From Xanthobacteraceae bacterium (lineage in GTDB: Bacteria > Pseudomonadota > Alphaproteobacteria > Rhizobiales > Xanthobacteraceae), in contig JAIESC010000113.1 of NCBI GenBank assembly GCA_019746355.1, positions 1 to 46,893 on the forward strand: a DNA stretch of 46,893 nt. Reading direction: 5' to 3'. Numbering within the stretch: the first letter of the stretch is position 1; each line of letters starts with the position of its first letter. Below the pieces are notes generated by a model that made no database searches, was not told the origin of the DNA, and saw only the letters and a program-made list of their open reading frames with translations. Positions 1 through 7,770 of this stretch are shown here, piece after piece. A program made the translations under genes and the position numbers.

Positions 1-13
1 GCTCTTCCGATCT
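1..13 (+). other. Residual Illumina adapter sequence at contig end
   Basis: The first 13 bases read GCTCTTCCGATCT, identical to the 3' end of the Illumina TruSeq/universal adapter. The aminotransferase reading frame that follows is clean down to base 14. These bases are therefore very likely artefact and not genome. Confidence 0.9.
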
Positions 14-919
14 CTTCTTTCGCAGTCCGCGCGTCAGCACCGGCACGTGCTCGGTGAAATGCGGCTTGCAGTATTCCGCGAGCACCATCTGCTCGAGCGC
101 GCCGGAGCCCGCGTCGTATTTGGTCGCCAGCATCCGCGAGAGAATGCCCCAGGGCGCAACGATATAGCCGACGCGAAGCGCAGGGGCGATCGACTTGGAG
201 AACGAGCCGATGTGAATGACGTTGGCGCTCTTGCTCATGGCATAGAGCGCCGGCGGCCGCTTGTGATCCCAGATCAGGTCGCAGTAGCAGTCGTCCTCGA
301 AGATCGGCACGCCGTGTGCCGCGGCGAGCTCGAGCATCTCCACGCGGCGGCTTTCGGGAAGGATGGTGCCGGTCGGGTTCTGCACCGTCGGGATGGTGTA
401 GATGTATTTCGGCTTGATGCGGCGGCGCTTGAGGTCGTCGAGCGCGTTCGCCAGCGCGTCCATCCGCATGCCGTCGCTGTCGAGCGGAATCCCGACGGGC
501 GTGACACCGAGCCGTGTCAGGCGGTTGATCGAGCCCTGATAGCAATCCTGCTCGATGATCACGGTGTCGCCGCGGGTCAGCATCACGCTGTTGACGAGAT
601 CGAGCCCCTGAAGCGAGCCGGACGTAATGAGGATTTCGTCGGCGGTGCAGGTGATGCCGGCATCGCGCTTGAGCTTGGTGACGAGGAAGTCGCGGAGCGC
701 GAGATAGCCCTGCGGGCCGCTTTCGAGGCCGTAGGTCGCAAGCGTCCGGCCTTCGCGCTTCAGGACCGAGTTCACCGCGTCGATCAGGCCGTCGAGCGGC
801 AGCTCCTCGCCGTCGTTGTTGCCGCCGGTGAAATTGTATTTCGGCGAGCCGGTCCATTTCGCGGCTCCCGCAGGCACGCTGGCGGGGACAAGCGGCGTGA
901 AGTCGAATGCGGTGCTCAT
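14..919 (-). CDS. PLP-dependent aminotransferase class I/II (C-terminus cut by contig end)
   Basis: Fold-type I PLP enzyme expected to move an amino group between an amino acid and a 2-oxo acid in the cytoplasm. About 302 residues are visible before the reading frame meets the adapter-derived end, so roughly the last 90-100 residues are missing. Visible marks are a substrate-loop NPTG at about residues 181-184, acidic EDD at 208-210, the Schiff-base lysine in SFSKS (K242) and an arginine at about 249. The order and spacing fit the 2-aminoadipate/aromatic aminotransferase group (LysN/MocR-like catalytic domain). No GntR-type helix-turn-helix precedes it, so it is not a full MocR regulator. The ATG at 919 has a GAGGA motif about 10 bases upstream. 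It lies 39 bases after the P450 gene on the same strand and is probably cotranscribed. Substrate unknown. Confidence 0.9.
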
Positions 920-958
920 GCGGGCGTGGTCCTCAATTCCTGGTTCTTGCCGTGCATT

Positions 959-2194
959 CTAAGCAACGGACACGGTGACGGGATAGCGCAGGAAACCGCG
1001 GAAGCGGGCGCGGCCGCCGCGGGTGGGCGGGCCGGCGCGCTCAATCGAACGGAAGCGGCGGAGGAGCTGGCCGATCGCGACCTGCGCCTCCATGCGGGCG
1101 AGCGAGTTGCCGGCGCAGGTGTGGATGCCGAAGCCGAAGGCGAGATGGCGGTTCGGCTCGCGGCGGATGTCGAGCCGGTCGGGTTCGGGGAACTGGGTCG
1201 GATCGCGGTTCGCGGCACCGATGCAGAGGTGAACGTATGTGCCGGCCGGCATGGCGACGCCGCCGATGCGGGTGTCGGCGATGGCGCGGCGGTTGCCGAG
1301 CTGGTTCGAGCTTTCCATGCGCAGGAATTCCTCGACCGCGGTGCCGATCGCCTCGGGATGCTCGGCGAGGTCGCGCATCGCCTCGGGATGGCGGAGCAGG
1401 AGGTCGATGCCGTTGCCGATCAGATTGGTGGTGGTCTCGTGGCCGGCGTTGAGCAGGAAGATGCAGTTGTGCAGGAGCTCCAGCTCCGAGAGCCTGTCGC
1501 CGTCCTGATCCTCGCCGCCGAGGTCGGTCGCGCCGATCAGCGTCGACAGGATTTCGCCGGCGTGAAGCTCGCCTTCGCGCTGGCGGCGGGCGACGAGGTC
1601 GCGCAGATAGGCCTTGAAATCGTCCACCGCGGCAACGCCGCCGGTGAACTGCTCGGCGGACAGCACCGGCTCGAGCGCGCCGAGGATCTTCAGCGACCAG
1701 TCGCGCAACGGGCCGCGCTCGTCCTGCGGGATGCCGAGCATGTCGCCGATGAGTTGCACCGGGATGGCCGCGGCGAAATCCTCGATCAGATCGATGTGTC
1801 CGCGTTCTGCTGCGCGGTCGAGCAGCCAGGTCACCAGCGCCTCGATCCGCGGCTGCAGCGCGCGCAGCGCCCGCGGCGTGAACGCCGGTGCCAGGAGCTT
1901 GCGCACGCGGGTGTGGATCGGCGGATCGTTGAATACGAGGCTCGTGGTGTGGTGCTCGTAGAGCGAGCTCGCGCCGAACTTCGGCTTGAACTGCACGGTC
2001 TTGTCCGAGCCCCAGGTCCTGGCGTCGTGATAGACCTCGACCAGGTCGTCGTAGCGGGTGAGGAAATACGAGCCGTCCGCCATGCGGTGCACCGGCTCAT
2101 GGGCGCGCAGCGCCGCGTAGGTCGGGTAGGGGTCGTCGAGAAAGGCGCGGTCGAGGGCGTTCAGATCGAAGGCCGCTGCGACCGCCTGTTCCAT
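959..2194 (-). CDS. Cytochrome P450
   Basis: Haem-thiolate monooxygenase of 411 residues, a normal length for a soluble bacterial P450. It should hydroxylate a small organic substrate using electrons from a separate ferredoxin system, which is not encoded nearby. Hallmarks seen: I-helix oxygen-activation motif NAGHETTTN in the middle of the protein, the K-helix ExxR (EFLR), and the haem loop FGFGIHTCAGN with the ligand cysteine near residue 360. The reading frame stays open upstream of 2194, but that part is a shadow of the dehydrogenase gene. The ATG at 2194 has AGAGGA five bases before it and begins MEQAV. It follows the HIBADH-family gene by 14 bases and precedes the aminotransferase, so it sits in a co-directional catabolic series. 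Class and substrate cannot be named from sequence alone. Confidence 0.95.
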   Translation of the reverse strand: MEQAVAAAFDLNALDRAFLDDPYPTYAALRAHEPVHRMADGSYFLTRYDDLVEVYHDARTWGSDKTVQFKPKFGASSLYEHHTTSLVFNDPPIHTRVRKLLAPAFTPRALRALQPRIEALVTWLLDRAAERGHIDLIEDFAAAIPVQLIGDMLGIPQDERGPLRDWSLKILGALEPVLSAEQFTGGVAAVDDFKAYLRDLVARRQREGELHAGEILSTLIGATDLGGEDQDGDRLSELELLHNCIFLLNAGHETTTNLIGNGIDLLLRHPEAMRDLAEHPEAIGTAVEEFLRMESSNQLGNRRAIADTRIGGVAMPAGTYVHLCIGAANRDPTQFPEPDRLDIRREPNRHLAFGFGIHTCAGNSLARMEAQVAIGQLLRRFRSIERAGPPTRGGRARFRGFLRYPVTVSVA

Positions 2195-2208
2195 GCCGGT
2201 CCTCTGGC

Positions 2209-3087
2209 TCAGGCAAGCCCGCTGGCGCGCGCCTGCTCCAGCGCCATCACCGCCCAGTCCTTGTCGCCGTCGCCGTGGGCGACCGCGCCAATGAGCCGGT
2301 CGCGCCAGACGTTGCCGCTCGGCAGCGGGACCGCGGCGATGTTGCCGGCCTCGAGCGCGAGGTTGGCGTCTTTGAGGCCGAGCACCGCCATCTGGCCGAC
2401 CTTGGCATAGCTCTCGTCGACCATGATCTTGCCGTAGACCTTGTAGGCCGAGCAGTTGAACAGTCCGTCGGTCATGACGTCGTAGAACACTTCGGTTGCC
2501 ACGCCGTACTTGCGGGTGAGCGCGAAGCCTTCGCCCATCGCCTCGATGGCGCAGCCGAGCACGAAGTTGTTGGCGATCTTCATGGCGGTGGCGGCTTCCG
2601 GATCGTTGCCGCCGGCGAAGGTCTTGCGGCCGAGCGCATCGAACAGCGGCTTGCACCTGGCCATCGCGTCTGCGGGGCCGGAGGCGAACACGCCCGCGGT
2701 GCCGGCGGTGACGAGCTCCGGCCGGCCCATCATGGGCGCTGCGACCAGGGCGTGGCCCTTGCCGGCATGAGCCTCCTTGATCTTGCGGATCACCGGGATG
2801 CCGTGGGTGCCGGCGCAGACATGGATGCCGCCCCTGGGCAGCGCGTCGAGCAGCCCTTGCCGGAACACGACGTCCTCCAGTGCAGCGTCGTCGGCCAGCA
2901 TGCTGTAGACGACGTTACCGTAGCGCGCGGCATCGGCGATCGAGGCGGCGAGCTTGGCGCCCGCGTCGGTGAGCGGCTTGGCCTTGGCGGCCGTGCGGTT
3001 GTAGATGCCGACGTCGTGGCCTGCGGCGAGCAGGCGGCCGACCATGGCCCCGCCCATGCGGCCCGTCCCGATGAAACCGAGCTTCAT
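2209..3087 (-). CDS. NAD(P)-dependent dehydrogenase, 3-hydroxyisobutyrate dehydrogenase family
   Basis: A 292-residue beta-hydroxyacid dehydrogenase-like enzyme with an N-terminal Rossmann fold (GTGRMG at residues 7-12) and a C-terminal helical domain. The catalytic-type lysine is K170, in the AMKIANN context typical of the family. The substrate loop normally written PVSGG reads APMMGRPE here, so the usual serine is replaced. That points away from true 3-hydroxyisobutyrate dehydrogenase and toward a less defined branch of the family. The ATG at 3087 is chosen because AGAGGT lies a suitable distance upstream and the protein then begins MKLGFIG. Six more codons are open further upstream. The stop is 14 bases from the P450 start, which suggests joint transcription. 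It likely oxidises or reduces an alcohol/acid intermediate of the same route, but this is inference from context. Confidence 0.9.
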   Translation of the reverse strand: MKLGFIGTGRMGGAMVGRLLAAGHDVGIYNRTAAKAKPLTDAGAKLAASIADAARYGNVVYSMLADDAALEDVVFRQGLLDALPRGGIHVCAGTHGIPVIRKIKEAHAGKGHALVAAPMMGRPELVTAGTAGVFASGPADAMARCKPLFDALGRKTFAGGNDPEAATAMKIANNFVLGCAIEAMGEGFALTRKYGVATEVFYDVMTDGLFNCSAYKVYGKIMVDESYAKVGQMAVLGLKDANLALEAGNIAAVPLPSGNVWRDRLIGAVAHGDGDKDWAVMALEQARASGLA

Positions 3088-3120
3088 GGTGCTACCTCTT
3101 TCCATTCACTCATACGTCGA

Positions 3121-3270
3121 CCCGTCATCCTGAGGCGCGAGCCCTAAGCGCGTCAACGCGCGTCTTCAACGCGCTATGGCGAGCCTCGAAGGATGGACGG
3201 CCCCGATGTTGCAGCAGCCGGGCCGTCGCCCTTCGAGGCCCGCCTTCGGCGGGCACCTCAGGGTGACGGG
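3121..3270. repeat. Imperfect palindromic intergenic repeat (RPE/REP-like)
   Basis: The left side begins CCCGTCATCCTGAGGCGCGA and the right side ends CACCTCAGGGTGACGGG, which is its near reverse complement. GCGAGCCTCGAAGG and CCCTTCGAGGC form an inner pair. The long interrupted hairpin sits in the 206-base gap between two same-strand genes and could act in mRNA processing or attenuation. The sequence style is that of repeats common in Bradyrhizobium and Rhodopseudomonas genomes (recalled, not searched). Confidence 0.75.
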
Positions 3271-3293
3271 GATAGATTAGCGCGTGCGGCGGA

Positions 3294-4490
3294 CTATTGA
3301 AGCTGTCCGCGCACCCACTCCAGCTCGCGGCAGACGTAGTCGACGATGTCGCCGGTCTTCAGGTGATCCGGCAGCACGTCCCAGGTGTAGGTCTCGATCT
3401 CGAGCTGGCGCGACAGCGGCTTCTGCTTGTGGAACTTGAGCGCGTCCTCGATGGCGAAGCGCGTGGTGCCGAACTCGCCGAGGTCGTCGAGGAACACCGG
3501 CACGTGGAAGTGGGTGCGCCACTCGCGCGGGCCGGGGTCGCTTTCCCAGGCCTTGAACGCGTCTTCGAGGTTGAGGAAGCGGTTGAGCTTGCCGTCCTTC
3601 TTCTCGACGGTCTGGGTCAGATAGATGGTCTTGGCGTAGCGCTTGAGCGTATCGACGATCTTCTGCGTCACGTTGGGTACCCGCATCGCCGCGGCTTCCT
3701 GCAGCTTGAAGATCGGAATACCGGCGTCGACCAGCTTCTGCAGCGAGGTCGAGATGTCCTCGTACACCACGGCCTGGTGGCAGATGTCGAACACCGTGCC
3801 GACGAACTTGCGCTGGGCGAGGATCGCATCGGCGATCGGGATGTTGGCGAATTTCGCCAGCATCTCGGCGGATTTGCCGGTGTAGAGATGGTTGGTGAAG
3901 TAATCGACCGTCTCGTCGGTGGTTTCGAGGAAGCAGAACGGCTCGGGCTCGAGCGCCAGCGTCACCACGCGGCCGGTGCGCTCCTCGAGCTTGATGAGAT
4001 GGGCGGCCACCCGCATCACATGCTCGGTGTAGCTGTCCACCACGGCCTTGCTGGTGACGTTCGGCTTGAAGCCGAGCGGCGCGCTTTGAATTGAAGGCTG
4101 GATGGTTTCCGGCACCACGTCGGCGAGGATTTCCGCGACATTGATGGTGTATTGCGTGCGCTCCTCCGAGCGCCAGTCCGGCTCGTAGACCTGCTCCTTG
4201 ACGATGGTGTTCTTGAACGGCCCGTACGGAAAGGCGTTCACGGTGTAGAGATACATGTTGTTGTCGGCGAGGAACGTCTTGAGCTTGTCGCGCTCGGGCT
4301 TGCTCTTGACCAAGGTCGCTGCCGAAGCATTCGACAGCCGCAGCGACACGCCGAACGGATCCCTCGGCGACACGCGCTTTTGCACCTGCGGCACGTAGGT
4401 CGTGAGCGACGTCCACATGTCGTCCCAGGTGTCGCCGGGATGCACCAGCGTGGAGTAGGTGAGGTGGCCGAGGCCCTTGCCGAGGTCCAT
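3294..4490 (-). CDS. EboE-like TIM-barrel 'metabolite traffic' protein
   Basis: A 398-residue protein recognised as EboE-like. EboE is the TIM-barrel, xylose-isomerase-like member of the ebo cluster known from cyanobacteria and scattered bacteria, where the genes are linked to export or trafficking of precursor metabolites. Matching stretches are HLTYSTLVHPGDTWDDM at about residues 9-25, DPFGVSLRLS near 50, EPEPFCFLE in the middle, EWRTHFHVPVF at about 323-333 and LEIETYTWDVLP at about 363-374. The conserved acidic and histidine residues fit a divalent-metal site. The ATG at 4490 follows AAGGAA; the reading frame is open for 21 codons more, but those lie in a repeat. No eboA-D or eboF homologue is visible here. 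Its neighbours are oxidoreductases and a P450, so it may serve a catabolic or isomerase role in this setting. The family call is firm; the function is not. Confidence 0.85.
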   Translation of the reverse strand: MDLGKGLGHLTYSTLVHPGDTWDDMWTSLTTYVPQVQKRVSPRDPFGVSLRLSNASAATLVKSKPERDKLKTFLADNNMYLYTVNAFPYGPFKNTIVKEQVYEPDWRSEERTQYTINVAEILADVVPETIQPSIQSAPLGFKPNVTSKAVVDSYTEHVMRVAAHLIKLEERTGRVVTLALEPEPFCFLETTDETVDYFTNHLYTGKSAEMLAKFANIPIADAILAQRKFVGTVFDICHQAVVYEDISTSLQKLVDAGIPIFKLQEAAAMRVPNVTQKIVDTLKRYAKTIYLTQTVEKKDGKLNRFLNLEDAFKAWESDPGPREWRTHFHVPVFLDDLGEFGTTRFAIEDALKFHKQKPLSRQLEIETYTWDVLPDHLKTGDIVDYVCRELEWVRGQLQ

Positions 4491-4518
4491 TCCGTTTTCC
4501 TTCTTGTACAGCTCTCTC

Positions 4519-4605
4519 CGTTCATTCCCGCGAAAGCGGGAATCCAGGGCCACAAGCCAGCTCTTCCGTCTTAGCCCTGGCTCCCCGCCTTCGCGGGGAC
4601 GAACG
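4519..4605. repeat. Palindromic intergenic repeat between gfo/idh and eboE-like genes
   Basis: CGTTCATTCCCGCGAAAGCG with GGGAATCCAGGGC on the left faces AGCCCTGGCTCCCCGCCTTC with GCGGGGACGAACG on the right, an imperfect inverted repeat of about 33-base arms. Each arm also folds on itself (CCCGCGAAAGCGGG; CCCCGCCTTCGCGGGG). This is a REP-like unit different in sequence from the one at 3121-3270. Confidence 0.75.
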
Positions 4606-4625
4606 GATCGGTCTGCGCTCCAATC

Positions 4626-5648
4626 TTAGTTCACCTTCTCGACTTTGCCGCTGCCCGCCGAACGGATCACCGCCTCGGTCACGGACGCGCCGTGGAGAAT
4701 CTGCTCCGGTGGAATCGGGAAGGGCGCTTTGCCGTCGATCGCGCGCGCGAACGCGTCGAAGGTGGCGCGCACGATGTCGAGCCGTTCGGCCTCCCAGGTC
4801 TCCGCGGGTCCCTTCACCGGCTGGAACTTGCATGCCCCGAACTGCCGTGTGCGGCGCTCCTCCGACGGCGCGCCGGCGACATGGGTCACGCCCTCGATCC
4901 GGTGCCAGCCCTTGGAGCCGAACACCTGGAAGCTGAAGCCCGCGCCCGTCGCCGTCATGGTGCCGAGATAGCCGGACATGCCGCCTTTCAAGCGGAACAG
5001 CATCGAGGTCGTGTCGTCGGTGCCGTTCTGCACGGTGCGGGCGAAGCTCTGGCAATAGACCGTGTCGATCTCGCCGCAGAGATAGATCATCGCGTCGATC
5101 GCATGCACCCCCATCGGCGCGAGTCCGCCGAGTGGTGCTTCATTCTTGTTCGAACGCCACGCCGTCGGCGGCAGGAACAGCGCGTTCGGATAGGTCATGC
5201 TGGCTTCGATGTGCTGGATGGTGCCGAGATCGCCGGCCTTGATCCGGTCGTGCAGCTTGATCATCTCCGGATGGAAGCGGCGGTTGTAGCCGATGCCGGT
5301 CACGCGTTTGGCCTTGGCAAGTGCGGCCAGCGCCTGCTCGGCTTCCCGCCTGGTAAACGTGAAAGGCTTCTCGCAATAGACGTGCTTGCCGGCTGCCGCG
5401 GCGCTCTCGATCTGCTGCACGTGGCCGGATACCGGGGTCGCGAGCACCACGGCGTCGATCTTGGGATCGGCGAGTACGTCCTGGTAGCTTTTGGCGATGG
5501 CAAGCGAGTGCTGCTTGGCGAAGGCCTCGACGTCGGCGTTCACGGTGCGGGTCTGCAGCGTGCTGAAGCGCATCAGGTCGCTGCCGACGAGCGACTCCAC
5601 CATGGTCTTGCCCCAGGTGCCCAGTCCGACAACCGCCGCGTTGATCAT
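4626..5648 (-). CDS. Gfo/Idh/MocA family oxidoreductase
   Basis: A 340-residue NAD(P)-dependent oxidoreductase of the glucose-fructose oxidoreductase/inositol dehydrogenase family. The N-terminal Rossmann motif is VVGLGTWG (residues 6-13), the cofactor/substrate lysine is in CEKPF (K94), and the C-terminal half is the usual beta-sheet substrate domain with RRFHPEM and HAIDAM segments. Members act on cyclitols, sugars and related polyols, and some on aromatic-derived compounds. The ATG at 5648 follows GAGGA. It lies 27 bases after the DoxX-like gene and 135 bases before the EboE-like gene. Pairing of a Gfo/Idh enzyme with a xylose-isomerase-like TIM barrel is common in sugar or cyclitol catabolism, which supports a shared route here. 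Substrate unknown. Confidence 0.9.
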   Translation of the reverse strand: MINAAVVGLGTWGKTMVESLVGSDLMRFSTLQTRTVNADVEAFAKQHSLAIAKSYQDVLADPKIDAVVLATPVSGHVQQIESAAAAGKHVYCEKPFTFTRREAEQALAALAKAKRVTGIGYNRRFHPEMIKLHDRIKAGDLGTIQHIEASMTYPNALFLPPTAWRSNKNEAPLGGLAPMGVHAIDAMIYLCGEIDTVYCQSFARTVQNGTDDTTSMLFRLKGGMSGYLGTMTATGAGFSFQVFGSKGWHRIEGVTHVAGAPSEERRTRQFGACKFQPVKGPAETWEAERLDIVRATFDAFARAIDGKAPFPIPPEQILHGASVTEAVIRSAGSGKVEKVN

Positions 5649-5675
5649 TCCGTCGTTCCTCGATTGCTTCGTTTG

Positions 5676-6053
5676 CTATTTGGGCCAAGTAAGCAGGGCC
5701 AGCGCCAAGCAAGCCAGCATCCAGAACACGCAATACTCGATGCCGCCGATCACCCAGATCCATTTCTTGGTGACCTTGTACGTCGCAGCGCCCGCGACGA
5801 ACAGGTGGAACGCGGCGATCAGCGCGACGTAGGGCGTGTAGATGTCGAAGAAGAGGAAAAAGGTCAGCACGGTCTCGATCGCGCCGGCGATATACATCCA
5901 GGTCGCCGGCGGGTTGAATTTGGCGGCCTTGAAGAAGCCGAGCGTTGCGGGCTCGGTGAACTTGCCGACGACGTGCGGAATGAAAAACAGCGCGCAGGTG
6001 AGGCGCAGCAGCACCACCCCGTTGAGCAGGTTGAATTTATCGGCCCACGACAT
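5676..6053 (-). CDS. DoxX-like small membrane protein
   Basis: A 125-residue integral membrane protein with four hydrophobic segments, at about residues 10-30, 50-70, 75-95 and 100-122. Features fitting the DoxX family are the LRLTCALFFIPHVVGKF start region and a central GAIETVLTFFLFFD helix. DoxX-type proteins are inner-membrane proteins loosely tied to quinone or redox chemistry. The ATG at 6053 is preceded by a G-rich GGGGGAA stretch. It is translated between the NTF2-like gene (69 bases upstream) and the Gfo/Idh gene (27 bases downstream). No catalytic residue can be named, and the role in the cluster is unknown. Confidence 0.8.
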   Translation of the reverse strand: MSWADKFNLLNGVVLLRLTCALFFIPHVVGKFTEPATLGFFKAAKFNPPATWMYIAGAIETVLTFFLFFDIYTPYVALIAAFHLFVAGAATYKVTKKWIWVIGGIEYCVFWMLACLALALLTWPK

Positions 6054-6122
6054 GCGTTCCCCCGTGGCGTGATTTACGGTTCATTTCAATGGATTGGCGG
6101 CGGTGGTGCAAGGCTCTCGCCG

Positions 6123-6737
6123 TCACCACCCGATCTTCTTGACGCTGACGCCCTTGAGCCAGTTGGCGCCGAGCGCGTAGAGCGCGTCGGTCGCGGGCCC
6201 GTCCACCCCCGGCATGTCCTCTTTCACCTTGTAGCCCACCTTGGTCTGCAGATAGGCGAGGTGGCGGTAGCCCACCGGAAAGCGCGCCAGAAGCTCGGGA
6301 TCGAGCTTGGGAGCCTTGGTGGGATCGACCGGGACGATCTGGTCCTTCTCGTAGGTCAGGCGACGCCAGACCAGGCCCCATTTGCCCTTGCGCCGCTCCA
6401 GGAAGTCATAGAACCGGCCGATGCAGAGCACGTCGCATTCCACGCCTTCGAGCGGCGCGCGCTGCGAGATCGACATCTTGGTCTGGGCGATGGCGCGCGT
6501 GCCCTTGAGCTCGATCGAGGAGCCGCCGAGGAAATGGTAGATGCGCACGCCCTTCGCGTAGCCCTGGAGGTTCGCGGCGATGAACTCCTCGAAGGTGCCC
6601 TGGAACCAGGTCGCCCACATCCGGCCCTCGGGGTGCCAGACGGTGCGGAAGCGGTCCCACTGGAAGCTGTCGCGCCACACCGCCCAGTTCTCGATCAGCT
6701 CGCGGATCGCGAGCTTGTCCTCCATGCCCTTTTTCAT
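6123..6737 (-). CDS. SnoaL/NTF2-like family protein
   Basis: A 204-residue protein with the alpha+beta barrel pattern of the SnoaL-like/NTF2-like superfamily. The region KLAIRELIENWAVWRDSFQW at the N-terminus is typical of family members, followed by WHPEGRMWATWFQGTFEEF, where the conserved acidic/aromatic pocket normally lies. The family includes cyclases, dehydratases, isomerases and the small subunits of aromatic-ring dioxygenases, so an enzymatic role on a small hydrophobic ligand is plausible. The ATG at 6737 follows GGGGAGG by about seven bases; a longer open frame to 6830 overlaps the divergent gene's 5' region and was not used. It is the first gene of the seven-gene minus-strand series and diverges from the SDR gene across 91 bases, where control elements must sit. 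Confidence 0.8.
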   Translation of the reverse strand: MKKGMEDKLAIRELIENWAVWRDSFQWDRFRTVWHPEGRMWATWFQGTFEEFIAANLQGYAKGVRIYHFLGGSSIELKGTRAIAQTKMSISQRAPLEGVECDVLCIGRFYDFLERRKGKWGLVWRRLTYEKDQIVPVDPTKAPKLDPELLARFPVGYRHLAYLQTKVGYKVKEDMPGVDGPATDALYALGANWLKGVSVKKIGW

Positions 6738-6828
6738 TTTTGTGCCTCCCCGGCCGGTCTGGTGCCGGGCGCAACACTGCCCTAACGTCCCGCCGGATGC
6801 CAGCAGGAGTGCAAAAGGAGCGCGGGAC

Positions 6829-7596
6829 ATGGCGAGACTTCAGGGACGCACCGCGATCGTCACCGGCGGGGCGGTCGGCATCGGCCGGCATTATTCGCAG
6901 GCGCTCGCCGCCGAAGGCGCGCAGGTGATGATCGCCGACATCAAGGATGGCGCGAGGCTCGCCGCCGAGATCGCGGCGAAGCACGGCCGCAACTCCACCG
7001 ACAGCATGCAGTTCGACGTCAGCGACGAGGCGCAGTGCAAGGCGCTGGTGGCGCGGACCATCGAGCGCTTCGGCAAGATCGACATCCTGATCAACAACGC
7101 CGCGCTCTACGCGCCGCTGCCGACGCTCAAGGTCACCGAGATGGATGTGGAGCTGTGGGACAAGGTGATGGCGGTGAACATCCGCGGGCCGTTTCTGATG
7201 GTGAAGCATGTCGCGCCGCACATGATCGCCAAGGGCTACGGCAAGATCGTCAACATCGGCTCGGGCACGGTGGCGCGCGGCATCCCGGACTTCTCGCACT
7301 ACGTCACCTCCAAGGGCGCGGTGACGGCGTTCACCCGCTGCATGTCGCGGGAGCTTGGCGCGCACGGCATCTGCGTCAACACGCTCGCGCCGGGCTACAC
7401 GCTGTCCGACACCGGCCTCACCAACACGGTCCATGTCGAGCAGTCCAAGGCCGCGGCGATCCAGCGCCGCGCGCTGAAGCGCGACGAATACCCCGAGGAC
7501 CTGCTTGGAACGCTTATATTTCTGTGCTCGGGGGACTCGGATTTCATGACCGGGCAGGTCGTGACGGTCGACGGCGGGGCCAATAACACCGCCTGA
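6829..7596 (+). CDS. Short-chain dehydrogenase/reductase (SDR)
   Basis: Classical SDR of 255 residues that should oxidise or reduce an alcohol/ketone with NAD(P). The cofactor motif TGGAVGIG is at residues 12-19, NNAA at 89-92, the catalytic serine is S145 and the YxxxK pair is Y158/K162. The C-terminal DFMTGQVVTVDGG is the usual family ending. An acidic residue near position 37 (IADI) favours NAD. The ATG at 6829 has AAGGAG eight bases before it. It diverges from the NTF2-like gene and is followed after 174 bases by the gentisate-dioxygenase-like gene on the same strand. Together these suggest a ring or side-chain oxidation step feeding the dioxygenase. The exact substrate is not visible. 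Confidence 0.95.
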   Translation: MARLQGRTAIVTGGAVGIGRHYSQALAAEGAQVMIADIKDGARLAAEIAAKHGRNSTDSMQFDVSDEAQCKALVARTIERFGKIDILINNAALYAPLPTLKVTEMDVELWDKVMAVNIRGPFLMVKHVAPHMIAKGYGKIVNIGSGTVARGIPDFSHYVTSKGAVTAFTRCMSRELGAHGICVNTLAPGYTLSDTGLTNTVHVEQSKAAAIQRRALKRDEYPEDLLGTLIFLCSGDSDFMTGQVVTVDGGANNTA

Positions 7597-7770
7597 AATT
7601 AACGGCAATCCGGGCTTTCCTGCCCCCCAAGCCTTGCGCAAGCCCCGCGAATGGCGAATACCGCCTGCGGCGGCCGGGGCGCTACCAATTCGCGCCAAAA
7701 CCACTATGTTCGGGCCAAATCAGCTCAGGTTTGCCCCTGCTTGCAGGGGAGGAATTCCAAGGAGAACCGC

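Noticed and set aside
47..2410. 787-codon plus-strand open frame
   Set aside because: Arginine/alanine-rich shadow of the aminotransferase, P450 and dehydrogenase genes on the other strand; no family features.
4692..6785. 697-codon plus-strand open frame
   Set aside because: Shadow across four real minus-strand genes and repeats; composition is that of a reverse-frame artefact in high-GC DNA.
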